A stretch of DNA of 64,000 nt from an uncultured Ruminococcus sp. (GTDB lineage Bacteria > Bacillota > Clostridia > Lachnospirales > Lachnospiraceae). Under the pieces are notes generated by a model that was given only the letters and a program-made list of their open reading frames with translations, was not told the origin of the DNA and searched no databases. The translations under genes and the position numbers were made by a program. Below, piece by piece: positions 52,160 to 61,004 of this stretch (position 1 is the stretch's first letter; each line of letters opens with the position of its first letter). The stretch is from the NCBI GenBank assembly GCA_904377845.1, contig CAJFGR010000005.1, positions 1 through 64,000 on the forward strand. Direction: 5' to 3'.

Positions 52160-55100
52160 TCACTCTCGTCTTACTCTTGCATCCTCGATCATTGTCTGGA
52201 TTTTTTCATAAAGATCATTTAAGCCCTTGTTCTCGATCTCATTTGACGCGATCTGCATCAGGTCATCCACATAATCGCTGAAATTATCTCTCCAGTTTTC
52301 AAAGTACCAGTCCACATTTTTGTCAAACTTTTCAGCCTGGTCATATACAAAGTTGCCGTATACCCAGTCCAGATCATCGCCGAGAACAATCGTCTTCATA
52401 TAGTCATACACGAAAGCCAGAGCTTCCTTCATAATATCCTTGCCTACTTTCTTGTCAAACTCCGCTGCAGGCGTGGACACCTTGAGGAGCAGCGCCAGAT
52501 CGAAAAGAGTCAGGCCGTCTTTCTTAAATTCTTCACTCTTAAGTTTTCCAAGATGTTTATGGAGCAGGCTTGTCTCGAATGTGATCTTTCCGGCATTATT
52601 TCTCTCCATATCAAACTTCTTGTTCATATAGTTTATGATCGTGCTGACGACGACAGGGTTGATGATAAGCGCATCCAGCACCTCATAATAGTGATCGCAC
52701 GGCGTGCCGTTTGAAACGACAAATTCCTCTGTCTCGATACCGTTAAGCTGCAGTCTGTACAGATACTTTCCTTCCGAGATCTTCCGGTAGCTGATCAGAT
52801 TGAACAGAAGTCCCAGCACAAATGCGCGGTAAATCTGTCTCTCCTGGCGCTCCTGATTCTCATCATCCAGATCCGGCAGACAGGAGATAATGTGCCAGCT
52901 TCTGTCAATGTGCGGCGTGATCACCGGTGTCTTGTCAGACTTCGGCTTGATCTGGCTGATCAGTTCGTAATATGCTTTGTAATATTCGCCTTCACATCTG
53001 CCGTCCGCCTCATTTGCCGGTGCAAACTTGGACAGCCCGTTCGCTCTCAGGCCGTAGATCGCCTGATAGAACATGATCATGTTAAGCGGAATATCCTCAT
53101 CCGGATTACCACCGTAGTTGCCCAGCTCTTTCGCGATCAGGGCTGATCTCGGAGATCCGTCTTTCGGATCCAGCTTCTTACTGTACGTGCAGGCGGCAAT
53201 CGGCTCTTTCTGCTCGCCCAGCGGACGCTCGATAAACGGATTGGACAGGTTTCGAGTCTCTGCAATAACCCTGCGCACATACTGCTCGATTCTTCCGAAA
53301 TCATATTCATTTTCTTCGTATTTTGCCTCTCTCTCAAGAGCGGACAAAACATCCATATCTACTGTACTTCCGTAAATCTCCATCAGCGATTTCTTGAAAT
53401 AACCGATAATGCCGTCCTCGAAAAGCTCTTCAAAGTAACCGCCGTTTTCCGGTTTATCCTTCATCATAGAATAGCTGCGGACTTTCGTATAAATATCTTC
53501 CGCAAGCTCTTTGTCAATGGTGATCGTATTTCCTGTGTACGGCATCTCTTTCAGAAGATGATCCAGACAATTCGGCGTAGCGCACACATATCTCGTCGTT
53601 CTCCCGGCTGTATTTCCGTATTTCTTACGCAGTGAGAGGATTCTGCGGTCAAGCTTGTTGATTCTGTCCTCAAATGATGCATAGAACGTCTGGAACGCAT
53701 CGCACAGGCTTGTCACATAATCGATGCCTTCACGGAACACTTCGGCCAGCACGCTGCTGGTGCGGAATTTATCCACCTCGCTGATGTAGAATCTGAACTG
53801 GTCCTTCATCTCCTGCTGTGATTTTCTGTCAATCTTCCGATCCGCCAGCTGATCCACTGTCTCTGTCTCGTCCGTCTTCGGATCATCGAAAATATTATAG
53901 AAATCCTCGAAGAATTTCTCTTTCTTGTCATTCTCTTTATCGATCAGCACTTTTTCCTTCTTCAGAAGCTCCAGCGCCTGATAGAGGAAATATCTTACTG
54001 CGTTCGGGTGAATGAATGTGCCGTGCTGGTCTCTGAGGTATGTCTCCATCTGATGCGGCAGGCGGTCTTTTGTAGCAGAATCATTCTTCGCTTTGAAGAT
54101 CGTATAGGCGATGGTTCTTCCCGTATCCTCGCTGCGCTTCATGACCATATCTTTGTATTTTTCTACTTCACCGAAAGCTGTCTGCAGATCCTCTGTTGTC
54201 TCCCTCTTTCCGACTTCTATGTCGTTAATCAGCCCGGATGCCTGCTGTTTCTGGGCATCCAGATCCATCTGGCCGGTCATGGTGCTTTCCTTGACAAATT
54301 TCTTAAGCTGAGCCACATACTCTGTCCATTTGTCGCTTACTTTCTTATATCCGCCGTCGTCATAAATCGTGCAGGCTTCTTCGATCGCCTTTGCAAACGG
54401 ATCTTTCTGTTTTGCGAGCTGATTGATAGATTCTATGTAATCGATGGACGGATTCACATCACGTACATGGAAGCCCTGGGCGCGCATCTCGGAATTGGCA
54501 AGGCACTTCTCTCTGTACATATCGTCAAATACAAGCCACTGTTTTGAAACACATTCTTTTGCCCAGTTGAGCGCGATAAACTCTTTTACATCCTCCGTCG
54601 GATAGATCAGCATGGCCGATCCCGCGCCTGCATAACGGTTGCGTCCCCGCTGGGCGCAGAGTTCACGGATCGTATTATCCTCCGAAGAATTGCTTCTCTT
54701 GTTCATCGGCCCGATGGACTGTGAGTAAATACAATTTGCGGCATGATCCAGATACTGATTGAAACTGTTCAGCTTCTTTCCTTCTGTGTTCTGCGCATCG
54801 AAAAGGAAACAGAAGTCATACGGACGGACGTCATACTCTTCCACATCGTTTGATCCCACTCTCGGGAATTCAATCTTCACGGTTTTCTCATATTTATCCG
54901 GAAGTGTCTTGTCACCTTTCATAAGAAATGCGTCGAGCTCGCGGAGTGCCGCATACGCATTGCATCTCAAATTGTTCCGCTCCGTCTGTCCGCGGATTAC
55001 TTCGTAAAATACTTCGGGAAGAATGAAAAATCCTCTCGTTATGTTTGCACTGGCCTGAAACTTTGTGGCAAGGTAGTTTTTCAGATAAAGAGCCACCGGA

Positions 55101-55567
55101 AGGATCAGGCCGGATCCTGTTCCGCCTGCAAGAGAACTTACAATCACCACGCGCAGAGCCTGTTCGCCGGAGTTGCCTTCCAGCTTGTAAAGATCTTCGA
55201 TCGCATTGTGCAGCGGCTCCATATTGCCGGCACGGATCGCCGTGTCAAGGGCAAGCCTTGAGATCGCTCTCACCTGCCCGGCCCCCTCTGTCAGCGATTT
55301 GCTGTTGAGGATGCCGTTTACCGGGAACCATGTGTCCCTTGCATGAGTGTCAATGTTCAGGTATTCGCCTACCGTCAGCTTGGTGGATGTCTGAATCGTC
55401 CTGATAAACGGATTCTCCGCCTGAATCTCGCGCAGCTCGTTGATATCTGTGTCAAATACTGCGAATCCGATGTGTCTGCGCTGTTCTTCCGTGACCATTT
55501 TGGATACACGGCATACGATTTTGGAACCGGTTCCTCCAAGTCCTACTAATAGTGTTGGTGCAATCAT
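52160..55567 (-). CDS. Large tubulin/FtsZ-like GTPase (Tubulin_2 type)
   Basis: An 1135-residue protein, three times the size of FtsZ. The N-terminal GTPase domain shows the glycine loop GLGGTGSK (9-16), an acidic FDTDINEL (38-45) and the tubulin signature AGGTGSG (147-153), which contacts the nucleotide phosphates. The remaining 900 residues are helical with no known domain that I can see; one CATPNCLDHLL stretch holds two Cys. Tubulin-like proteins of this type are known next to vWA genes and are thought to act in membrane remodelling or as cytoskeletal scaffolds. It lies second in the operon, 42 bases after the vWA gene. Confidence 0.85.
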   Translation of the reverse strand: MIAPTLLVGLGGTGSKIVCRVSKMVTEEQRRHIGFAVFDTDINELREIQAENPFIRTIQTSTKLTVGEYLNIDTHARDTWFPVNGILNSKSLTEGAGQVRAISRLALDTAIRAGNMEPLHNAIEDLYKLEGNSGEQALRVVIVSSLAGGTGSGLILPVALYLKNYLATKFQASANITRGFFILPEVFYEVIRGQTERNNLRCNAYAALRELDAFLMKGDKTLPDKYEKTVKIEFPRVGSNDVEEYDVRPYDFCFLFDAQNTEGKKLNSFNQYLDHAANCIYSQSIGPMNKRSNSSEDNTIRELCAQRGRNRYAGAGSAMLIYPTEDVKEFIALNWAKECVSKQWLVFDDMYREKCLANSEMRAQGFHVRDVNPSIDYIESINQLAKQKDPFAKAIEEACTIYDDGGYKKVSDKWTEYVAQLKKFVKESTMTGQMDLDAQKQQASGLINDIEVGKRETTEDLQTAFGEVEKYKDMVMKRSEDTGRTIAYTIFKAKNDSATKDRLPHQMETYLRDQHGTFIHPNAVRYFLYQALELLKKEKVLIDKENDKKEKFFEDFYNIFDDPKTDETETVDQLADRKIDRKSQQEMKDQFRFYISEVDKFRTSSVLAEVFREGIDYVTSLCDAFQTFYASFEDRINKLDRRILSLRKKYGNTAGRTTRYVCATPNCLDHLLKEMPYTGNTITIDKELAEDIYTKVRSYSMMKDKPENGGYFEELFEDGIIGYFKKSLMEIYGSTVDMDVLSALEREAKYEENEYDFGRIEQYVRRVIAETRNLSNPFIERPLGEQKEPIAACTYSKKLDPKDGSPRSALIAKELGNYGGNPDEDIPLNMIMFYQAIYGLRANGLSKFAPANEADGRCEGEYYKAYYELISQIKPKSDKTPVITPHIDRSWHIISCLPDLDDENQERQERQIYRAFVLGLLFNLISYRKISEGKYLYRLQLNGIETEEFVVSNGTPCDHYYEVLDALIINPVVVSTIINYMNKKFDMERNNAGKITFETSLLHKHLGKLKSEEFKKDGLTLFDLALLLKVSTPAAEFDKKVGKDIMKEALAFVYDYMKTIVLGDDLDWVYGNFVYDQAEKFDKNVDWYFENWRDNFSDYVDDLMQIASNEIENKGLNDLYEKIQTMIEDARVRRE

Positions 55568-55609
55568 TTCTCTTTCCTCCTCACTGAGTATTTTTTACTG
55601 CTTTTTCTG

Positions 55610-57793
55610 TTACTTTTTCTTTTTCCCTTTATTTCTCTTTATCCTTCCGTCAGCCGTACGCTGCACGTTAGGGATGCAGGTATATGTAAATTCCGGCGTC
55701 GATACGACGATAATCGTACTTGCCGACATTCTGTAATTTCCTTTGTAATTCTCCGGAATCGACATTCCGTTAAATGTAATATCGTCTTTTCCCTGGAAAG
55801 CCTGTGTATTCAGAAGCCAGATGCTTCCCCCTCCCGCGGCTTTCAGGCGCGCCGTCTTCTTAACCGGCGCCGGAGAAAATGTAAGTCTGCCGGTCTCTGC
55901 CTTATAAGGTATGAGCATTGAGATTATATTCTTCTCAAAATTACCCTTCACGACCATATCGTGAATCCCGATCTTTTCCGCCGTACATTCAATGCTCGGT
56001 CTTTTCTTCATCTTCCGCGGAAATCTTTTCTTGAACGGTGGAACATATCCGAGTATAAGGATCAGAAGAATCAGACATACGGTTATCTGTTTCCAATATT
56101 TCTTCAGATAATCTATCGGGTTCCTGTCGTCTTTGATCTCCATCGGTACATTTTCCGACTTGCCGTACTGCTGCCCGTCTATCTCTGTCGATACACTTAC
56201 TGTAATATCCGCCTGTCCTGTTCCCGTAGAAAACATATCACCGTCTTTATACTGAGGAGTGATCACCCATGTTGACACTTCGTCCCCGGGCTGTATATCC
56301 CACTCAACCGCAAAATCCGCGCCTTCGCTGTCCCTAGCTTCCACTTCAACTGATGCGCTCTTCCACTGTTCCTCTGTCAGCGGTTCACCGTTTTTCATAG
56401 CGGTCACGGTCATACTGCCGGAGCCGTCCGGAATCTCTTTGAGTGAAACAGAATCGGGCGAATCCACCGTCATATCAAGCGTACACACCTGGAATGACAT
56501 ATCGATATGATCTGTGTAATTATTCAGATAGGTCACATCCGCCGCAATCTCCAGCAGATCGCCGTCCGCCTGAATCTCCACCGACTGATAAGCGCCGGTG
56601 CTTCCCCCCAGCCCGTATTCCTCACCGTTTACAGTAAGTGAATACTGCGGTTCTCCGAGAAGCGATGTATTCTCAATAAATTCCCCGGTCAGCTGATTAA
56701 CAAATCCGACTCTCACATCGTAGGTTCCGCCCTCAATTGTATCGGTATCGACCTGCTCATCCCCGCGGTAAAGACCGACGCCGAACTTTACATCCGGCTC
56801 ATAGTATACTTTCACAGAATCAGCGCCTGCCACATCCAGCGTGTAATCGCCCTCCATGATGGCAGATGCATCGGAAAATACAGCCACCTGTCCTTTCAGT
56901 GAAGTATCCTTTGTCGGCGTCTCTGTCACGAAATCGGTCAGGCCTCCGCCATCCGTGCTGCTGCAGGAGACTTCGTAATTGCTCTCCATATTAATCTCGC
57001 TGCCCTCTTTGTTCTTCAGGCTGTTGATGCTCACATCACTGCCCTGGGCGAACACGATCAGCCGGCTTAAAGGTATATCAAAAGTAAGACTTCCGTTGTC
57101 TTTTAATCCCGTATATTCATTCCGCTCAAAAATACGGTTGCTGATCACCGCAAGTTCATTGATGACCTGAGAACTGCTCTCCACCTTCTGTGAATAAAGC
57201 CCGATTTCTTCATTGGCATCCGCCACAGTCCTGATATCACTTCCCATAGCGAGATACTGAACATACATATTATCCCGCATCTGGGCTTTCTGCTCCAGAT
57301 CTGTCTGCAGGTTCGTAGCAGGAAGGTCGCTGTCGAAGTCTCCGTCCGTAAGTACAACAAGCCACCCTTCGGAGACACCGCCGCCATCAAGCAGCGCCGC
57401 CAGTTCATTTGCCGCTGTATTCACCTGTGTATAGGGAGTCCCCAGAGGCTGAGGTGTGTACATATTGTGAATCTGATCTATATCAGAAATTGATTTTACC
57501 GTGATTGATGAAGTCGCATCCGATCCTCCCGTCGTCACGTTATGCATCGGAAATATCTTCATCTGGTCACCGCTGTCGTAATTCATCATTGCGGCAAATA
57601 CTTCCATCGCATAAGTTGCCTGTGACCACGCCATATTTCCCGGTCCGTACATACTTCCGGAATTATCGAACACAACATAGATTGCTCTTGCTCCGCTGTC
57701 CTTTACCTCCGCTGCTTTCGCCCCCGTGCCGGGAGTCAATATTGAGGTAAAAATCATTACCAGAAGCAAGAGCCCAGAAATTATCTTTTTCAT
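55610..57793 (-). CDS. Membrane vWA-domain protein, first gene of the tubulin-like operon
   Basis: A 727-residue exported, membrane-anchored protein. The signal peptide (1-28) is followed by a vWA domain (about 37-230) with a full MIDAS motif: Asp43, Ser45 and Ser47 in FDNSGSM, and LTDGDFDSD further on. Beta-rich Ig-like segments fill about 240-565. A single membrane helix ITVCLILLILILGYV (about 568-584) is followed by a basic, cytoplasmic C-terminal domain of 140 residues that could meet the tubulin-like protein. Thus the vWA head is outside the cell and the tail inside. It is expressed from 57869-57897. Confidence 0.85.
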   Translation of the reverse strand: MKKIISGLLLLVMIFTSILTPGTGAKAAEVKDSGARAIYVVFDNSGSMYGPGNMAWSQATYAMEVFAAMMNYDSGDQMKIFPMHNVTTGGSDATSSITVKSISDIDQIHNMYTPQPLGTPYTQVNTAANELAALLDGGGVSEGWLVVLTDGDFDSDLPATNLQTDLEQKAQMRDNMYVQYLAMGSDIRTVADANEEIGLYSQKVESSSQVINELAVISNRIFERNEYTGLKDNGSLTFDIPLSRLIVFAQGSDVSINSLKNKEGSEINMESNYEVSCSSTDGGGLTDFVTETPTKDTSLKGQVAVFSDASAIMEGDYTLDVAGADSVKVYYEPDVKFGVGLYRGDEQVDTDTIEGGTYDVRVGFVNQLTGEFIENTSLLGEPQYSLTVNGEEYGLGGSTGAYQSVEIQADGDLLEIAADVTYLNNYTDHIDMSFQVCTLDMTVDSPDSVSLKEIPDGSGSMTVTAMKNGEPLTEEQWKSASVEVEARDSEGADFAVEWDIQPGDEVSTWVITPQYKDGDMFSTGTGQADITVSVSTEIDGQQYGKSENVPMEIKDDRNPIDYLKKYWKQITVCLILLILILGYVPPFKKRFPRKMKKRPSIECTAEKIGIHDMVVKGNFEKNIISMLIPYKAETGRLTFSPAPVKKTARLKAAGGGSIWLLNTQAFQGKDDITFNGMSIPENYKGNYRMSASTIIVVSTPEFTYTCIPNVQRTADGRIKRNKGKKKK

Positions 57794-57868
57794 TTCCGCC
57801 CCCGCCTTTTGAATAACTTAAGATTGTTCTGTCTCAAAATTATCAGTTTTTCGACAAAACACACATTT

Positions 57869-57897
57869 ATTATAATTCCGTATACAATAAATAACAA
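57869..57897 (-). promoter_or_regulatory. Promoter of the vWA-tubulin operon
   Basis: On the minus strand TTGTTA (57892-57897), a 17-base spacer and TATAAT (57869-57874) lie about 75 bases upstream of the vWA start codon. The 192-base gap 57794-57985 holds nothing else I can name. Confidence 0.7.
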
Positions 57898-57985
57898 GTT
57901 AATTGCATAAAAATCCATTGATATGTATGCACTGTCACTGATAATTTATATCAGAAGCATATCAGACCCGCTGAAAATAATTTTT

Positions 57986-58534
57986 TCATATCTCCCGGCC
58001 GTAATATACTGTATCAACTCCCGGGCCCCTGTCATTCTCCAGTCTGCATAAAAGTTTATACCCCCGCTGCGCCAGCCCGTGCATATGGGCATCATTTTCC
58101 GACCAGGTTCTTGTAGATATTCTCGGACAGCCGCAGACCTTTGTCACCTCCGACTCCATACAGTCGTACAGGCTGTTCATCACGTGCTGCCTGCGGTAAT
58201 CTTTCCTCACGCAGATCGTTGTAATATAAAGTGATTTGCCGAAACTCTGCAGCGCGTCACATATATAATCTTTTTTAAATGTCATATATCCGGTCATTTC
58301 TCCTTTGTCATCAAAAGCCAGAATAAAGTACTGCTGTATCATCTCATCAAAATATACCGTCGGGGTTACAGTCCGATCCTCCTCTGATGGATTCTCTGTC
58401 CTGAGATCTTTCTGTACCGAACTGTTTCTCGCCGAAAGCGGCGGATAGAATTCCCTGTCACACTCACAGAGAATGTCCCATATCTGTTTCTTTTCTCTCT
58501 CGTCTGTTACAATGCCTCTGTATTCAATCCTCAT
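57986..58534 (-). CDS. GNAT-family acetyltransferase-like protein
   Basis: A 182-residue protein with the GNAT core: YFILAFDDKGEMTGYMTF (beta strands), LYITTICVRKDYRRQHVMNSLYD (acetyl-CoA loop) and a C-terminal AQRGYKLLCRLENDRGPGVDTVYYGREI. The acetyl-CoA loop reads RRQHVM where RxxGxG/A is usual, so the fold may be kept with altered binding. I use the ATG at 58534 behind AAAGGAG. It overlaps the KAP-methyltransferase stop by 11 bases, so the two form an operon. The acceptor is unknown. Confidence 0.78.
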   Translation of the reverse strand: MRIEYRGIVTDEREKKQIWDILCECDREFYPPLSARNSSVQKDLRTENPSEEDRTVTPTVYFDEMIQQYFILAFDDKGEMTGYMTFKKDYICDALQSFGKSLYITTICVRKDYRRQHVMNSLYDCMESEVTKVCGCPRISTRTWSENDAHMHGLAQRGYKLLCRLENDRGPGVDTVYYGREI

Positions 58535-60698
58535 CGTCCTGACTCCTTTCCTTTTTTGGTTTCTCTGCAAAAATATACAGTCTGTGTGAAGATTTATCTA
58601 TTGTTTCCGTCTCACATATCCGAAAGTATTCCCTGCGGACTGCATCAAATTCTTCATCCGTCACAGATGGGATATGATAGTAAATCAGGCTCGCATTCGC
58701 AAAATTGTCGACCAGATCCATATTGTCTTTCTCGTCTGAATAAACACTCTCCACATGAATATCCGCAAATCCCACCGATTCCAGCAGAAGTTCCATCTCT
58801 CTTTTCTTCGGGTAAAAAGCCGGGAACAGCCATTTTTTATACCTGTCCTCAAGTCCGAGATTTCTGATTGCCTTACGTACAGCCTGATGGAGTCCCGCAT
58901 ATGTGCCTGCACCTCCCTGATGCACGGCCAGCTTGCCGCCGGGTTCCAGGGCTTCATACAGAAGGCCGTACATCCGCTTTTCGTCCGTGATCCAATGCAG
59001 TGTGGCATTAGAAAATACCAGGTCATACATCTCTTTGTCATGCAGATCGAGAGCGTCCATCACGTCGAAGTCAATATCCCCCTCATAGCTGTCCGGAGGC
59101 AGTGTCTCCACAAGCTTCTGGTATTTTTCATTTGCCTTTTCGATCTGGCTGACAGCCAGATCAAATGCCCTGACGTGCATATCTCTGTTTTTATTCCACA
59201 TATCCAATGTCGTGCTGCCATTGCCGCATCCTACGTCCAGGACTCTTGAAAAACTGCTGAAGTCAATGGAATTTACCAGCCTTGTCCCCTGACGGTACTG
59301 TGTCTGGGAGGATTTATCATACGCCTCTCCGTCATATACAATCTGTTCATTTTCATTTTGAACCCTGCATATTACATTGACAATTCCCAGTGCGTCCTCA
59401 ACACGTTCTCCAACTTTGTGGCAGCGGTCCTGCAGCTGTCCGTATATTTCCAGAAGGCGTGATACGCGGTGGAAATTACGGCGTATCACCTCGTCCCGGG
59501 AAACCACGAGATAGATAATTTCTTTCCAGTCCTCATCCAGCTGATATCTCTGACGGATACTCTCACTGATCTCCGTTTCCCCGTCCTCCACAGCAAAGCT
59601 TTTCTTCCATGTATCCAGATGGTTGTTTTTCCCCAGCATCAGATATACAGACGGGAAAGACAGCTGCAGTGCCATCAGCAGGAGCTCCATCATGCGCAGC
59701 TCTGCATGGCTGTTCTCCTCCCCCAGATTCATAGCTGTCATCAGATGAAGCATATTGAGAAGCCTCTTGATGGCCCGCGGATTTTTATTGGTGGCCAGCT
59801 GAAAGATCTCTATGATCCTGCCCTCATATTTTTCATAGTCATAGGCGCGGTCAAAGTACTCGATCTTTTTCAGCCTGTCCATAACCATGACCCGGATATC
59901 ATATTTTGCCATAGGAATTCGGTATGGAACCTGAATCAGTTTATCAAAGAAATCCTGACCGATATTTCTGTTTGCTATATGTTTACTGCCATATTTCTGT
60001 TCGATTCCAAATGTGACGACTTCATAGTCTATTGCCAGAATAAAAACACATTTCTCAATATCAAACAGATTCTTCAGAGCTTCCAGCAGAGTAACCGCAA
60101 GCCGGGGCTCCAGACGGTCCAGATCATCAACAAAAATAAGAAACGCCTTATCTGTGACGCCGTTTCCTTTCTGTGCCACTTCATCTTTCAGGAAGTTCTC
60201 AAAATCCCGTTTTAATGTGCGGATAGAGGCATAATCATGTCCCCCGAACACCTGATCCAGCACTTTGCCGGACGTCTCCAGTTCGATATTAATTGCCGAG
60301 AGCATCACACTGGAGACGCCTTTCAGATATTCTTTGATCTGACGCTTACGTTCATCACTTTTCTGTCTGGCATGAAGCTTTTCAAAATGCTCCTCCAGCT
60401 GTGAGAAAAGACTGTTCAACAGCTTCTTAACCGCCACCCCGTATTCATTTTCCAGAAACAGATCCCACGTATTCAGCCAGATTGCGTCATACCGCTCCTC
60501 TTCCGGCAATTCAGAAGAACACAGGCAGCACTCCATCATTTTCATAAAAGAAGTCTTCCCGCTTCCCCACTCTCCGTGCAGGGCTATCGTAATAGGAGTC
60601 TCACTGCTTCTGATAAACTTGCACAGCCCCTGCACATATCTTCCCACTCCGAATTCATCTTGTTCCGGCCTTTCCACCGGTATATCTCTTTGTTCCAT
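58524..60698 (-). CDS. KAP-family P-loop NTPase - class I methyltransferase fusion
   Basis: A 724-residue fusion. The KAP NTPase part (about 10-440) has Walker A GEWGSGKTS (42-50), Walker B FLIFVDDLDRLEP (about 190-202) and the downstream ATNKNPRAIKRLLNML typical of KAP proteins. No clear membrane insertion is seen, unlike many KAP ATPases. The C-terminal part (about 470-715) is a SAM-dependent methyltransferase with motif I VLDVGCGNG (about 485), DLVFSNATLHWI and EPGGKLAVHQGG. The start at 60698 is preceded by AGGGGGTG; an upstream TTG-led extension is less likely. The partner gene is the GNAT protein. Confidence 0.82.
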   Translation of the reverse strand: MEQRDIPVERPEQDEFGVGRYVQGLCKFIRSSETPITIALHGEWGSGKTSFMKMMECCLCSSELPEEERYDAIWLNTWDLFLENEYGVAVKKLLNSLFSQLEEHFEKLHARQKSDERKRQIKEYLKGVSSVMLSAINIELETSGKVLDQVFGGHDYASIRTLKRDFENFLKDEVAQKGNGVTDKAFLIFVDDLDRLEPRLAVTLLEALKNLFDIEKCVFILAIDYEVVTFGIEQKYGSKHIANRNIGQDFFDKLIQVPYRIPMAKYDIRVMVMDRLKKIEYFDRAYDYEKYEGRIIEIFQLATNKNPRAIKRLLNMLHLMTAMNLGEENSHAELRMMELLLMALQLSFPSVYLMLGKNNHLDTWKKSFAVEDGETEISESIRQRYQLDEDWKEIIYLVVSRDEVIRRNFHRVSRLLEIYGQLQDRCHKVGERVEDALGIVNVICRVQNENEQIVYDGEAYDKSSQTQYRQGTRLVNSIDFSSFSRVLDVGCGNGSTTLDMWNKNRDMHVRAFDLAVSQIEKANEKYQKLVETLPPDSYEGDIDFDVMDALDLHDKEMYDLVFSNATLHWITDEKRMYGLLYEALEPGGKLAVHQGGAGTYAGLHQAVRKAIRNLGLEDRYKKWLFPAFYPKKREMELLLESVGFADIHVESVYSDEKDNMDLVDNFANASLIYYHIPSVTDEEFDAVRREYFRICETETIDKSSHRLYIFAEKPKKERSQDDED

Positions 60699-60771
60699 AT
60701 CTGTACTTTCACCCCCTGGCATTTTTTCACAATCCCGTTCACACATCTTCAGCTGCATGATATAATATGAT

Positions 60772-60963
60772 GTTGGGGGCAAAAGCCCCCAACTGTGATG
60801 CCTACGGATTGTTCCGTGCTTCGCACTCCCACAATCCGCCCCAATATTCGCATATCGTGGGATTTACATCCCACTTTTATGCTCATATTGGGGCGGGTCC
60901 CAAGGTCTTTCACCCACTTATGAGCAAGCTCATGTGGGCTTAGACCTTTTGACCCTGGCATCA
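60772..60963. repeat. Multi-branched palindromic element between divergent KAP and TIR genes
   Basis: A perfect hairpin GTTGGGGGC-AAAA-GCCCCCAAC (60772-60793) is followed by an outer stem TGATGCC (60796-60802) / GGCATCA (60957-60963). That stem encloses three further stems: CGGATTGT/ACAATCCG (60805-60838); GCCCCAATAT/ATATTGGGGC (60838-60894), with an inner GTGGGAT/ATCCCAC; and AAGGTCT/AGACCTT (60902-60948), with an inner CCCAC-ATGAGC/GCTCAT-GTGGG. All stems are perfect. It looks like a structured RNA or a small palindromic mobile element. Confidence 0.75.
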
Positions 60964-61004
60964 TAATATTGAACAGATTCTATTATAAAGGAAATCAGAC
61001 AGAT

